Shown here one piece after another: positions 50,601 through 59,991 of a stretch of 64,000 nt of DNA (its first letter is position 1; each line of letters begins with the position of its first letter). A program made the position numbers and the translations under genes. The notes beneath the pieces were generated by a model that was given only the letters and a program-made list of their open reading frames with translations, was not told the DNA's origin and searched no databases. Source of the stretch: Chloroflexota bacterium (GTDB lineage Bacteria > Chloroflexota > Anaerolineae > UBA1429); contig JAAYAW010000066.1 in assembly GCA_012719135.1 (NCBI GenBank), positions 20,367 to 84,366 of the forward strand, read 5' to 3'.

Positions 50601-51220
50601 TGGTGCGTTCCCGTCACAACCATGCGACCGGCCAGGAGCTCAACAGAGGTGACCTCGTTCACGCCTTCGATCGGGACGGGGATTCCATCGCCCGTGTTGT
50701 AGCTTGCCAGGACGGACTCCACCAGCGCGTTGGCGATGAGCCGCGTGAATCCGCTAAAACTGCTGCCCAGGCTAAAGTCGATCACCTGAAGATAGAGCTT
50801 GCCGTCCACGACCTGGGGCACGCCGATGACCGTCATCTCGCCACTCAGGCCTGAGCTCGCATGGGCCGCATCGAATCGAGCGATCACCTGCTGTTCGGTG
50901 ATGGTCACGCGGAGGTTCCGCACCTGCAGCCCGTCACGGGATAGGCCTTCTTCCCCAACCAGCGCGCTGATGTCGCTCTCGCTCAGCTCGACACGAAAAG
51001 TGCTGGGGGCCAGCGATGTGGGGGAGTCCGCCTGCGGCCGCGGTGTGAGCGTCGGATAGGGCGTGGCGCGGCTCGGACTGGGTATTTCGATGGCGATCCT
51101 CTCCCGCGTGGTTTGCACATTCCCCGACGTAAGCCGGTTCATGAGCGTGGTGAGCACGCAGCCCATCGCCAGCAGAAGGAAAACGGTCAGCAGGGCGACG
51201 GCGAGTACACGCTTGTTCAT
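50597..51220 (-). CDS. Membrane-anchored protein, LmeA/DUF2993-like
   Basis: A 207-residue protein with an N-terminal hydrophobic segment ending LLLAMGC (lipoprotein or signal anchor, about 8-21), a Pro/Thr-rich linker (about 47-72) and a beta-rich domain whose pattern (VTITEQQVIARFDA, GLSGEMTVIGVPQVVDGKLYLQV) resembles DUF2993-type lipid-binding proteins. The assignment is tentative. AAAGGAGGGG precedes ATG 51220. The stop overlaps the convergent murE stop by 4 bases. Confidence 0.65.
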   Translation of the reverse strand: MNKRVLAVALLTVFLLLAMGCVLTTLMNRLTSGNVQTTRERIAIEIPSPSRATPYPTLTPRPQADSPTSLAPSTFRVELSESDISALVGEEGLSRDGLQVRNLRVTITEQQVIARFDAAHASSGLSGEMTVIGVPQVVDGKLYLQVIDFSLGSSFSGFTRLIANALVESVLASYNTGDGIPVPIEGVNEVTSVELLAGRMVVTGTHH

Positions 51221-51248
51221 ACCCCTCCTTTGCGGACGTCGGCTTCGG

Positions 51249-52364
51249 TTAGCCGAGCAGAACGCTGTCCAGCGGGACTTGCGGACGGCCAAACGCCTCG
51301 GCCACAGCTCTGTGAACCAGCCGGCCGTTCAATGTGTTCACTCCTCGCGCGAGCGAGCGGTCGCTACGGACGGCGCCCGCGAGGCCCAGTTTGGCCAAAG
51401 AGAGAATGTACGGAAGCGTTGCGCTGATCAGAGCCAGGGTCGAGGTTCGTGGCACCGCCGCCGGAACGTTCGGGACGCCATAGTGCACGACCCCGTGTTG
51501 TACGTAGGTTGGTTGCGAGTGGGAAGTGGGCCGAATGGTCTCAATGCACCCTCCCTGGTCTACGGCGATGTCCAGCGCCACAGAGCCAGGCGCCATCGAC
51601 GCGATCATCTCGCCACTCACCAACAGTGGGGCGCGCGCCCCGGGAATCAGCACGGCCCCGATCAGAACCTCGGCTCGCCGCACCGCCTCCAGTATGTTCC
51701 GCCGATTCGAGGCCAACGTCACGAGCCGCCCATGCAGAACCTGTTCCAGATAGCGCAGGCGGTCCGTATTCAGGTCGATGACGGTCACCATCGCGCCCAT
51801 GCCCAGGGCGACGGCGGCGGCGTTGGTCCCCACCGTTCCGCCGCCAATGATCACCACGCTCCCGGGGCGGACTCCGGCAACCCCGCCAAGCAGGATCCCT
51901 CTACCCCCCTGCTGCTTTTCCAGGAGGTGCGCGCCGATCTGTACCACCATCTTGCCGGCGATCTCGCTCATCGGTGTGAGCAACGGGAGGCTCCCGTCAT
52001 CACGCTGAACCGTCTCATAGCCGATGGCGTTGATCTGTCGAGAGAGAAGCGCCTCCGTCAACGGCTCGCTGGCGGCCAGGTGCAGATACGTAAACAGAGT
52101 CTGCCCGGGCCTCATGAGATCATATTCCGAGGGCTGAGGCTCCTTGACTTTGACCACCAGGTCCGTCGCCCAGGCCATGGCTGCCTCTGTGACGACCTCT
52201 GCTCCCATCTGCGCGTATTCGTCGTCAGTGAACCCGCTGGCGAGCCCCGCTCCCTGCTGGACCGCGACTCTGTGTCCAGCGTGGACCAGTGAGTCTACTC
52301 CGGCCGGGGTCAGGCCCACGCGCGACTCCTGATCCAGGATCTCTGTCGGTACACCGATATACAC
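51249..52364 (-). CDS. ald: Alanine dehydrogenase
   Basis: A 371-residue NAD-dependent alanine dehydrogenase (L-alanine to pyruvate plus ammonia), the exact usual length. N-terminal IGVPTEILDQESRVGLTPAG (3-22), the catalytic region KVKEPQPSEY (Lys about 75), FTYLHLAA (His about 96), and the NAD loop GGGTVGTNAAAVALGMGA (about 173). GTG at 52364 has AGGA about 8 bases upstream; the longer frame to 52418 overlaps the next gene. Confidence 0.93.
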   Translation of the reverse strand: MYIGVPTEILDQESRVGLTPAGVDSLVHAGHRVAVQQGAGLASGFTDDEYAQMGAEVVTEAAMAWATDLVVKVKEPQPSEYDLMRPGQTLFTYLHLAASEPLTEALLSRQINAIGYETVQRDDGSLPLLTPMSEIAGKMVVQIGAHLLEKQQGGRGILLGGVAGVRPGSVVIIGGGTVGTNAAAVALGMGAMVTVIDLNTDRLRYLEQVLHGRLVTLASNRRNILEAVRRAEVLIGAVLIPGARAPLLVSGEMIASMAPGSVALDIAVDQGGCIETIRPTSHSQPTYVQHGVVHYGVPNVPAAVPRTSTLALISATLPYILSLAKLGLAGAVRSDRSLARGVNTLNGRLVHRAVAEAFGRPQVPLDSVLLG

Positions 52365-52392
52365 GGCACACTTCCTATCTTGGTCGCCGAGA

Positions 52393-53367
52393 TCAGCCGA
52401 CGATCGAATTATCTCCAACGTTCAGCTGGCCAGCGTACCCGCGGACGGTTGCCTTGCGCCCGATGAGTGAGCCCTCCAGCCGGCTATCCAGAATGCGTGC
52501 GTCCCGCTCAATGATTGAATCCCGCACCACAGAGGAGACGATCCGAGCCCCCTCGTCGATGCTGACGTGAGGGCCAATAATGGCGTTTTCCATCTCGACC
52601 CCCGGGGCGACGTACACCGGCGGGATGATCACACAGTTGTGCCCGGGCGCTTCCACACGCCCGCGACCGCGGTCCAGGAGGGTGCGATTCGTCTTCAGGA
52701 TCGTCTCGGGCTGGCCACAGTCTTCCCACAGGGTCACCGGCTCGGACACAAAGTGGGACCCTCGGCTGAGCATGACGTTGATCGCATCCGCCAGGTAGAA
52801 CTCGCCCTTGGTCCGAAGGTCCTTGTCCAGTAACCAGTCGATGGCCGAAACAAGCTCCTGCCCGTTACGGAACCAGAAAACCCCCACCGTGGTTTTGCGG
52901 TTATCGAGGGTATCTGGTTTTTCAATGTACCGAACAATGCGCCCGTTCTCTTCCACTACGACGCCAAAGTCCCGTGGATCATCGACCTCCTGGACATAGA
53001 CCACGCCATCCATCGGAGCGGTCTCGAGCATGGCCAGATTGCCCTCAAAGACCGTGTCCACGAATATTACCAGGCATGGCCCCGAGAGGTGCTCACGGGC
53101 GAGGTAGATGGCGTGGGCCTGGCCCTCAAGTCTATCCTGCACCACGTATCGAGCCTTGAAGGCATAGCGCTGCTGGACCCACTCCTGGATCTGTTCGCCC
53201 AGCCAACCGGTGATAAAGATGACCTCATCGACTCGCAGATCGGCCAGCTTGTCCAGCGTGTGGCCCAGCACAGTATTTCCCGCCACATGCAGCAGGGGCT
53301 TGGGCTTGCTCCACGTCTGGGGGCGCATACGGCTTCCGAATCCGGCGACAGGCAGCACAACTTGCAT
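52393..53367 (-). CDS. Sugar-1-phosphate nucleotidyltransferase
   Basis: A 324-residue NTP_transferase of the RmlA/GalU-like class. N-terminal VLPVAGFGSRMRPQTWSKPKP (start 4; signature G-G-R-P and KPKP), VIFVDTVFEG (about 98, metal Asp), FGVVVEENGRIVRYIEKP (about 129), EFYLADAINVML (about 185). The C-terminus from about 245 has hexapeptide-like repeats (IIPPVYVAPGVEMENAIIG start), giving a left-handed beta helix. It makes a nucleoside-diphosphate sugar; base and sugar are unknown. Ala dehydrogenase follows after 28 bases. Confidence 0.85.
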   Translation of the reverse strand: MQVVLPVAGFGSRMRPQTWSKPKPLLHVAGNTVLGHTLDKLADLRVDEVIFITGWLGEQIQEWVQQRYAFKARYVVQDRLEGQAHAIYLAREHLSGPCLVIFVDTVFEGNLAMLETAPMDGVVYVQEVDDPRDFGVVVEENGRIVRYIEKPDTLDNRKTTVGVFWFRNGQELVSAIDWLLDKDLRTKGEFYLADAINVMLSRGSHFVSEPVTLWEDCGQPETILKTNRTLLDRGRGRVEAPGHNCVIIPPVYVAPGVEMENAIIGPHVSIDEGARIVSSVVRDSIIERDARILDSRLEGSLIGRKATVRGYAGQLNVGDNSIVG

Positions 53368-53436
53368 GGGCTAGACCTCACGCTTGCGGCCAGCCTGCGC
53401 CGGCCTTGTGGACGGTAGGTGAATCGACTCGTTGCT

Positions 53437-54891
53437 CTAGAGCGTTGGATGCGCCAGGTGCCACTCTGTGGCCTGCTCGTAGGCGTACGCAACACGCATG
53501 ATCTCGGCCTCTGCAAAGGCGTTGCCCTGGATCTGCAGCCCGATCGGCAACCCCGCTGCAAAGCCGCAAGGAATCGCGATCCCGCACAAACCCGCGAGGT
53601 TCAGCGAGAGCGTATAGATGTCCGATAGGTACATCTCCAGCGGGTCGTTCACCTTCTCGCCGATGCCGTAGGCGGTGGTCGGTGATGTGGGAGTGATCAG
53701 GGCATCACATTGCTCAAGTGCGCGGTCGTAATCCTGTTTGATGAGCGTACGGACCTTCTGGGCCTTGAGGTAGTATGCGTCATAGTAGCCTGCGGAGAGC
53801 GCATACGTCCCAAGCATGATCCTTCTCTTTACCTCGGCGCCAAAGCCCTCTGTACGGCTCGCTGTGTAGCCATCCCAGAGGCTCTCCGCGTGGTGGTCGC
53901 TGTACCCGTAGCGGATGCCGTCGAAGCGTGCCAGGTTGGCAGAGGCCTCCGCGGTGGCCAGAAGGTAGTACACCGAAAGGCAGTACTCCGTGTGCGGCAT
54001 GGATACCTCCACGATCTCTGCCCCGAGGCTTTCCCAGACCTTGAGCGCCTTCTGGATGGCCTGATTCACCTCCGGCTGCATCCCGTCCACAAAGTACTCC
54101 TTTGGGACACCGAGCCTTAGCCCTCGCACCCCGTCGGCGATCCCTCCAAGGCAGTCCGGAACGGGCAGATCCACCGAGGTAGAATCCTTGGAGTCGTATC
54201 CAGCGATGGTCTCAAAGAGCATGGCGCAATCGGCCACCTGCTTGCAGATCGGACCGATCTGGTCCAATGACGAGGCAAAGGCCACCAGCCCATTCCGCGA
54301 GACGCGGCCGTAGGTGGGCTTGAGCCCAGCCACGCCGCAGAAGCCCGCTGGCTGCCGGATGCTGCCTCCGGTATCGCTTCCCAGTGAGCCGATGCACTCG
54401 TCTGAGGCGACCGCGGCGGCGCTACCTCCGCTCGATCCGCCAGGAACACGGCTCAGATCCCAGGGGTTGTGTGTGGTGTGAAAGCGCGAGTTTTCCGTGG
54501 TGGAACCCATCGCGAACTCATCCGTGTTCGTCTTGCCCAGTATCACGGCTCCCGCTCGGCGAAGCCTGCTGACCACCATAGAGTCGTAGGGCGGCATGAA
54601 CCCCTGGAGCATCTTGGAGCCACAGGTGGTGGGTATGCCCTGAGTGACGATCACATCCTTGATCGCAAGAGGAATGCCCAGAAGCGGGTGGTCCTCTCCT
54701 GCGGCGCGACGACGGTCGGCCTCTGCCGCAGATGCCAGAGCTGAATCCGCGGAAACATGGATATAGGCTTTGACGCGATCTTCCACGGCACGGATGCGCG
54801 CTAGCACGGCGGCCGTGAGATCGACTGAGGAGATCTCACGGCCGACGAGAAGCTCGTGCGCCTGGCGTATGGTTAGCTCGTGCAGTTCCAA
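53437..54891 (-). CDS. gatA: Asp/Glu-tRNA amidotransferase subunit A
   Basis: A 484-residue amidase that releases ammonia from Gln for transamidation of misacylated Glu-tRNA(Gln)/Asp-tRNA(Asn). Amidase signature with PLLGIPLAIKDVI (catalytic Lys, about 76), TCGSKMLQGF, and GGSSGGSAAAVAS (about 150, Ser-cisSer) and SLGSDTGGSIRQPA (about 169, nucleophile Ser). Full length. Follows gatC by 30 bases. gatB is not in the window. Confidence 0.95.
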   Translation of the reverse strand: MELHELTIRQAHELLVGREISSVDLTAAVLARIRAVEDRVKAYIHVSADSALASAAEADRRRAAGEDHPLLGIPLAIKDVIVTQGIPTTCGSKMLQGFMPPYDSMVVSRLRRAGAVILGKTNTDEFAMGSTTENSRFHTTHNPWDLSRVPGGSSGGSAAAVASDECIGSLGSDTGGSIRQPAGFCGVAGLKPTYGRVSRNGLVAFASSLDQIGPICKQVADCAMLFETIAGYDSKDSTSVDLPVPDCLGGIADGVRGLRLGVPKEYFVDGMQPEVNQAIQKALKVWESLGAEIVEVSMPHTEYCLSVYYLLATAEASANLARFDGIRYGYSDHHAESLWDGYTASRTEGFGAEVKRRIMLGTYALSAGYYDAYYLKAQKVRTLIKQDYDRALEQCDALITPTSPTTAYGIGEKVNDPLEMYLSDIYTLSLNLAGLCGIAIPCGFAAGLPIGLQIQGNAFAEAEIMRVAYAYEQATEWHLAHPTL

Positions 54892-54921
54892 GGCATCCTC
54901 CCCGAGGGGGTTGCGGTCCGC

Positions 54922-55209
54922 TTACTCCAGAATGGCCCGCACGCGAAAATAGGCATCCTGTCTTTGAGGGGCATTGGCGAGTGCCTGGTCGGGAGTGAGG
55001 CAGGGCTGGAGTTCATCTGAGCGCATGACGTTGCGCAGCGCCAGCACCTGCGCGGTGGGCGGCACGGCGTCGGTGTCCAGGTCATTGAGTTGTTCGGCAT
55101 AGTCGAGGATGGCGGATAGCTGTTCGACAAACAGCTCTGTCTCCTGTTCAGAGAGCTCCAGCCGAGCCAACTCGGCGATGTGCTGTACCTGCTCACGGCT
55201 GAGGGCCAT
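54922..55209 (-). CDS. gatC: Asp/Glu-tRNA amidotransferase subunit C
   Basis: A 95-residue GatC, which stabilises the GatAB interface. Contains LSREQVQHIAELARLELSEQE (start residue 3), DYAEQLNDLDTDAVPPTAQV (about 44) and the acidic/hydrophobic C-terminus FRVRAILE. ATG at 55209 has GAGGAGG 8 bases upstream; a GTG at 55215 is too close to it. Confidence 0.93.
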   Translation of the reverse strand: MALSREQVQHIAELARLELSEQETELFVEQLSAILDYAEQLNDLDTDAVPPTAQVLALRNVMRSDELQPCLTPDQALANAPQRQDAYFRVRAILE

Positions 55210-55247
55210 AGCCACTGCCTCCTCAAGGACTCTGATAACGCTGACCG

Positions 55248-55275
55248 ATTATAGCATCCCCAAAGATGGCGGCAA
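55248..55275 (-). promoter_or_regulatory. Promoter of gatCA
   Basis: TTGCCG (55275-55270) and TATAAT (55253-55248) with a 16-base spacer and extended TGC, minus strand, about 39 bases upstream of gatC. Confidence 0.75.
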
Positions 55276-55350
55276 AAAGGCCAGGGCCCGGCCTGGCTGT
55301 GCTGCAGAGGGGTCAGCCAGGCCGATCGGACGGCAGGTGGACGGAGGCGG

Positions 55351-56457
55351 CTAGCGCAGCAGAGCCAAAGGATCGGGCGCCGTGGCTGCCAGAACCTCCA
55401 GGTTCTGCAGGGGAACGAACACGAGTCTCCGGTCGGCCAGGCGTACCCAGGCGCCCATGACCGACTCGCCCACTGCCGTGATCTGCGGCTCGGAGGGGAG
55501 CGAAACGATCTCGCCGACCTGTCCAAGGCGTGCATAGCCTGTCAGTCGCACCAGGGCGCCGACTGCCGGCGGCTGACGGATGGACAGCGCGTAATCGGCT
55601 TGCTCCACCCTGTAGGGGATGATCAACTCGGGTCCGCTGGGAGCCAACCGGGCATCTCCTGCCAGGACTGCGCGGTCACCCTCATGTTCCTGGAGCGCGG
55701 AAAAGACGGGGGATGCCATGGCGATCCGGCCCATTCCCTCGGTGACCACTACTGGGAACGGCATCGAACGGCAGATGGGGCGCAGTTCAGGATGCAGCGA
55801 TCCTGTGATGATGCCCGCCACGTGGTGGAGGGCGGCGCGCTCCAGTGCCAGCGCGCTCTGCAGCGTTCCGGCAACGAGTATCATGCCGTACTGGTCTCGC
55901 GTCACCCTCCGCCATGGCAGAGGATCGCCGGCTGAGTCTGCCATCACGCTCAGGATGCCGTTCTCCTCGGTGCCCGAGCCCCAGACTCCGCGCACGACGG
56001 TTCCGCTGGCCTGCATGATGGCCCCTCGTTCCGGGATGATCTCGCTCACCTCGCCGGGGAGATAGGCGCGAAGTTGGACCCAATCCGGCGAGCCGCGGAG
56101 AAAGAGGCTGCCTTCTCGCAGCCCAATCACGTTCCCCCGGAGTCCGGCGTGGATGCAGAAGCTCCGTCGCCAGCGCCGCGGCCGCGAGGCCACCAGGGTG
56201 CCAGGCTCAACAGGCTCACCGGGCCGCACGAGAACGTGCTCCTCCACGTCCTCCAGACCGACGTCCAGCGCTCGCGCCAGATCCAGAACAACCACCTGCT
56301 CTTGTTGGCTGCAACGCGCGACAACATCAGCGGGCTCGAGATGGTCGCCCACCTTCACCAGCACCTGGCCTCGGCAGGGGAGCTTGCGAACCCTCAGGAT
56401 TCGCGCGCTCTTGGCGAGACTACCGGTTGCTCCGGTCAGCCGAGAGCGCTCAGCCAC
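55351..56457 (-). CDS. Uncharacterised protein paired with the MutL-like ATPase
   Basis: A 368-residue soluble protein of unknown function. N-terminal LPCRGQVLVKVGDHLEPADVV and PGEPVEPGTLVAS resemble barrel-sandwich (biotinyl/lipoyl or HlyD-like) hairpins; later segments are beta-rich with SH3/KOW-like strands near the C-terminus (VRLTGYARLGQVGEIVSLP). GTG at 56457 overlaps the MutL-like gene by 22 bases, so its synthesis is coupled. Last gene of the operon. The domain remarks are by eye only. Confidence 0.6.
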   Translation of the reverse strand: MAERSRLTGATGSLAKSARILRVRKLPCRGQVLVKVGDHLEPADVVARCSQQEQVVVLDLARALDVGLEDVEEHVLVRPGEPVEPGTLVASRPRRWRRSFCIHAGLRGNVIGLREGSLFLRGSPDWVQLRAYLPGEVSEIIPERGAIMQASGTVVRGVWGSGTEENGILSVMADSAGDPLPWRRVTRDQYGMILVAGTLQSALALERAALHHVAGIITGSLHPELRPICRSMPFPVVVTEGMGRIAMASPVFSALQEHEGDRAVLAGDARLAPSGPELIIPYRVEQADYALSIRQPPAVGALVRLTGYARLGQVGEIVSLPSEPQITAVGESVMGAWVRLADRRLVFVPLQNLEVLAATAPDPLALLR

Positions 56458-58136
56458 TTTTCCAGCTCTCCTTGGCGTGCAGCATCGCTCTCTGGCAGTT
56501 GCAGGGGACGTCCGCGCGCGTCGACGACGAGCCCAACCGTGCCTGGAGCTAGCGCAGCCCGAATCGGAGCTGCGCCGATGGCCGCCGGCTCATTTCCCGG
56601 CCAGGCTCTGAGCTCTGCCTGCGCCTCGACCGGGATGCGTGCCAAACTGCCCCAAGGCACATTCGCTTCGATGATCTCTCCGGTGCACTCGAGGCGCAGG
56701 CGCACAGCTGGCTGGCCGGAGGGGCCATGGCCTTCGATGCTGAGCACCGTCCCCAGCTCTCTCACGGCATCGCGCTGCAGTACCTGGAGCGCGGCCAGCG
56801 GTTCGCGCCGCGCCAGTATCCCGAGCGGCGCCCAGACGGAAGCCCAGTCGCTGACCACGCGAGTCAGGCCGGAGGGTTGGATGGCGTCGATCAAGGCCAG
56901 CATCGCCTGGCTGTCACGACCCGATCGTGTGATGCTTCCCCCTCGTGCGGCAATCAGGTGTGCCTCTGAAGTGGCCCCGTTCGTGAGGGTATCCAGCGTC
57001 TGAAGGGGCCGCCGCAAAGCCTCTCGTGCTGCTGCCAGTATGATGGTGCTCTCCCGGGCATCCTCGGGCAGCGTCTGGGGCCTGAGGGCGCGGTTACGCA
57101 GGATTGCGGCGGCCGTGGCCTCGAGATGCGGGCTCGGCAGCCAGCGCTGTATGGACGCCATGCCCTGATCCTCAAGCAGTTGCTCCAGCCCCCGTGACGT
57201 TCCAGATCCTGCGGCCTGTATCACGTACGGCCCTTCGCCTGCGACCGCCACGAGGGTGCTGGCCGCTCCCACATCGACGCCCAGCACGCTGCCTCCGTAG
57301 CGTCCCTGCCGGCTCAAGAACTCGAGAATGACGGCCGTGCCCGTCCCGGTCGCGGTAATCGGCAACGCAGACCAGCCCGAGATCTCAGCGTAGCCCGGAA
57401 GCTGAGGAAGGCGTCGCTCCACGTGGATGCGCTCCAGTTCCCGCTGCAATTCCTGCGGGCTGGTCTCACCCAGGCGGGGATGAATATTCTCGACGACCCG
57501 GTAATCAAAGCCGCGCCCAAGGGCTTCGGCAACGGGACGGCGCGCCTCCAGGTTCCCCGCGAAGACCACGACCGGACGCTGATCTGCGGGCACGTCGGCA
57601 TAAAGCGTGGAGAGCACGCTGGCTGCAGCGGAAAAGGGACGCGAGGGCCCCCCGTCCACGCCTCCCAGCATCACCACCACGTCGGGCAGGGCGGCGCGCA
57701 AGCCGGCTAACGCGCGGTGACGTCTGGGCCGCTCCTCCGCGAGGCCTATCTCGGACACGATCTGGGTGCCGCTGAGCGCACAGGCCTGTCGTCCCGGTTC
57801 GAGGCTGAGTTCGGGGGTCAGGCCGATGATGCCACAGCGCAGCGGTCCGCCTGCGCTGGTGGTCACCACCAGCAGGTCGCTGCCGCGCTCGCGCTCACGC
57901 GGAAGGACGGGGCTGCCGTCATCCGAGAGCAGCGGACGGCGAGCGATCTCCTGCATTCGTTCGAGCGCAGCCGTCAGGCTGGAGGCGAGGTCGACGCGAT
58001 CCGCCGATTGCGTCGCGCTGTCCACGCGCGCCGCGAGACGGAATGCGCCTGCCACACGTTCCACAAGCCCCACATGCGTCCACGTTGTGCCGATGTCGGC
58101 GAGCAGGATCGTGCGCGGGGGATATGATTCTGTCAC
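56436..58136 (-). CDS. Glutamate mutase MutL-like actin-fold ATPase
   Basis: A 566-residue protein of the MutL (glutamate mutase L) family, distinct from mismatch-repair MutL. ASKHA ATPase signs: ILLADIGTTWTHVGLVE (about 9-25, phosphate 1), LVVTTSAGGPLRCGIIGLT (about 91-109), GGVDGG, VVVFAGNLEARR, ENIHPRLGE and VLGVDVGAASTLVAVAGEG (about 286). In clostridia MutL lies between mutS and mutE of B12-dependent glutamate mutase; neither is here. GTG at 58136 overlaps the upstream gene by 4 bases; an upstream extension to 58661 is in the shadow of that gene. Confidence 0.8.
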   Translation of the reverse strand: MTESYPPRTILLADIGTTWTHVGLVERVAGAFRLAARVDSATQSADRVDLASSLTAALERMQEIARRPLLSDDGSPVLPRERERGSDLLVVTTSAGGPLRCGIIGLTPELSLEPGRQACALSGTQIVSEIGLAEERPRRHRALAGLRAALPDVVVMLGGVDGGPSRPFSAAASVLSTLYADVPADQRPVVVFAGNLEARRPVAEALGRGFDYRVVENIHPRLGETSPQELQRELERIHVERRLPQLPGYAEISGWSALPITATGTGTAVILEFLSRQGRYGGSVLGVDVGAASTLVAVAGEGPYVIQAAGSGTSRGLEQLLEDQGMASIQRWLPSPHLEATAAAILRNRALRPQTLPEDARESTIILAAAREALRRPLQTLDTLTNGATSEAHLIAARGGSITRSGRDSQAMLALIDAIQPSGLTRVVSDWASVWAPLGILARREPLAALQVLQRDAVRELGTVLSIEGHGPSGQPAVRLRLECTGEIIEANVPWGSLARIPVEAQAELRAWPGNEPAAIGAAPIRAALAPGTVGLVVDARGRPLQLPESDAARQGELEKWLSALG

Positions 58137-58828
58137 AGTCCTCTGCCCCCCAACAGACCAAAGAGCAGGAAGTCGAACTGGCCTCTCAGTGCGCTGTAGA
58201 AGGAGAGCGCAGCGCCGGCCAGCAGCGCGGCCATGACGATGGTGATGATCGCGCGACCGCCCTTCCCCAAGAGCGATGCGACGCGCCGCAGCGGCGCGGG
58301 CCCCGTTCTGTCCGCTGCGTGATACTGGTAGGCCGCGAGCACGGCGATGGTTGCAGCGAGCAGGGTGGCGGCGTCGAGGGCATAGGCCCAGCCACGCAGC
58401 CCGCCACCGTAGTCGACGGGCGCCACGGAGACCATGCTGGCCGCCACCTGAGGAACCAGCGTGCCTCGGAGCGCACCGCCGATGGCGACAGCCGCTCCAA
58501 CGCCCAGAAGCAGGGCCAGCGGGAGGCGCGCAAGCGGCGATAGAGGCTTCCATGCCCGTGTCAGCATGAGTGCCCCCAGCGCCAACGCGATGGCTTGGGG
58601 CCAGGCGGAGCCGGGATCGCGTATGAGCTCGGCGAGTCTCGGTGCAAGCACGTACGTCCACGCCAGTGCGGCTGCGTACCCCGCGGAGACCCCCACAAAG
58701 AGATACTGCGTAAGGCGGAAGACGGGGTTATCGCCCACCAGATAGCTGAGAACGCCCAGCGTCAGGAGGGCCGCCACCCACAGGCCAAGTGTCTGCGCGA
58801 GAGAGCCCTCGGGTAGCACGACGTTCAT
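58133..58828 (-). CDS. Integral membrane protein of the MutL-like operon
   Basis: A 231-residue protein with about six hydrophobic segments (for example LWVAALLTLGVLSYLVG, YLFVGVSAGYAAALAWTYVL and LPLALLLGVGAAVAIGG); its N-terminal third suggests membrane helices joined by short loops. No family recognised. Coupled by ATGA to the zinc-ribbon protein gene upstream and by GTGA to the MutL-like gene downstream. Confidence 0.72.
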   Translation of the reverse strand: MNVVLPEGSLAQTLGLWVAALLTLGVLSYLVGDNPVFRLTQYLFVGVSAGYAAALAWTYVLAPRLAELIRDPGSAWPQAIALALGALMLTRAWKPLSPLARLPLALLLGVGAAVAIGGALRGTLVPQVAASMVSVAPVDYGGGLRGWAYALDAATLLAATIAVLAAYQYHAADRTGPAPLRRVASLLGKGGRAIITIVMAALLAGAALSFYSALRGQFDFLLFGLLGGRGL

Positions 58829-59982
58829 CGCTTGAGCCTTTCCGTCTTGTCGCGACGGCCGAACAGGCCCCACGCGAATCCTCCGGCGAGGGCTGCCCAT
58901 AGCGCCACGAATCCGTCGGCGCTATACAGCGTGCGTCGGGGGTCCTGTGAAGCGGCGGATAACCCCCCGTAGGCCCCCGACACCAGGGCTCGTACCTGTC
59001 CGCTGGCGGCATAGGGAGCCAGGAGAGGCTCGGAAGCCGCTGTGGTGATGATCAGTAGAGGAGCGTCGGTTCGCGCGCCCACCTGCTCCACCCAGCGTCT
59101 GGCGACATGTCCATCGTCCGTGATCACGAGCACGGCGCCCATCTCGCCAATGCCGGACGCATGGAGCAGTGCCGGGCAGGCCTCCTGTGCTGCGCCTGCC
59201 TCAGGTGCGCGACCCAGGGCCGCGCTCAGCGAGGTCAGTGCCAGGCGGAGCCCCGCCGCGTCTCCGGCCAGGTAGCCGAGATGGCAGTACGCGCCGGGAG
59301 GTGTTCCGGCTTCCTCCAGTCTGGAAAGCGCCTGGCGAGCCAGATCCACGCCCTCCGGCCGGGTGCTGAGGAACACAGCTTGGACGGATGCGCCCTCAAG
59401 CTGCACAAGCGCCCCGTTCAGGGCGGCGTCCAGTTCTGCCGCCGCCGAAGGACCATAGTCGACGGCTACGAGAACCGGCTTCTCGGGCACGAGGTCCGCG
59501 AGGCTCTCCGCAAGAGCCGCCTGCCCCGGTAGGGGGCGGATCAGGCCGTCCAACTGGCCGCCGCTGATAAGGGGGATGAGAACGGCCGCGATGACAAGCA
59601 CATATAGCATCCAGCGCACGCGCAGGGGGGGCAAGGGTTGCGCGACCATCCGAGGAGGTCGGGGAGGCTCCAGAGGAGGCGGCTCAATGGCGATGGCCCG
59701 CAGGAGTTCGGCATCGCGGATCTCCCGTTCGTCAGGCTGGGGCTCACCATCTGCCCGTGCCGGACGGGGTGCCGGGGGTATGGGAACGGCGGGGAGGAGG
59801 CCCTCCAGCCCTGCCAACGGATCGTCCGTCGGCGGCGGGCGCCGCTCTCCGGCGGCGTCCTGAACCCGGTTCGTCGGTGTCGCTGGCGGCTCTGCCGGCG
59901 TGGCCGCCATGGACTGCCCGCACCAGATGCAACGCGTGGCTTCGTCCCTGTTTGGCTTTTTGCAGTGTGGGCAGAGTGTCAT
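58825..59982 (-). CDS. Zinc-ribbon, single-pass membrane protein with a large C-terminal domain
   Basis: A 385-residue protein. The N-terminus is a zinc ribbon CPHCKKPNRDEATRCIWC (4-21), then a Pro-rich low-complexity region (about 28-115), a membrane helix (MLYVLVIAAVLIPLIS, about 124-139), a domain rich in alpha/beta pattern (VLVAVDYGPSAAAELDAAL, VLVITDDGHVARRWVEQVG) and a final hydrophobic segment (ALWAALAGGFAWGLFG). It resembles no family that I can name. ATGA-coupled to the downstream membrane protein. Confidence 0.7.
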   Translation of the reverse strand: MTLCPHCKKPNRDEATRCIWCGQSMAATPAEPPATPTNRVQDAAGERRPPPTDDPLAGLEGLLPAVPIPPAPRPARADGEPQPDEREIRDAELLRAIAIEPPPLEPPRPPRMVAQPLPPLRVRWMLYVLVIAAVLIPLISGGQLDGLIRPLPGQAALAESLADLVPEKPVLVAVDYGPSAAAELDAALNGALVQLEGASVQAVFLSTRPEGVDLARQALSRLEEAGTPPGAYCHLGYLAGDAAGLRLALTSLSAALGRAPEAGAAQEACPALLHASGIGEMGAVLVITDDGHVARRWVEQVGARTDAPLLIITTAASEPLLAPYAASGQVRALVSGAYGGLSAASQDPRRTLYSADGFVALWAALAGGFAWGLFGRRDKTERLKR

Positions 59983-59991
59983 GTCGGCGGC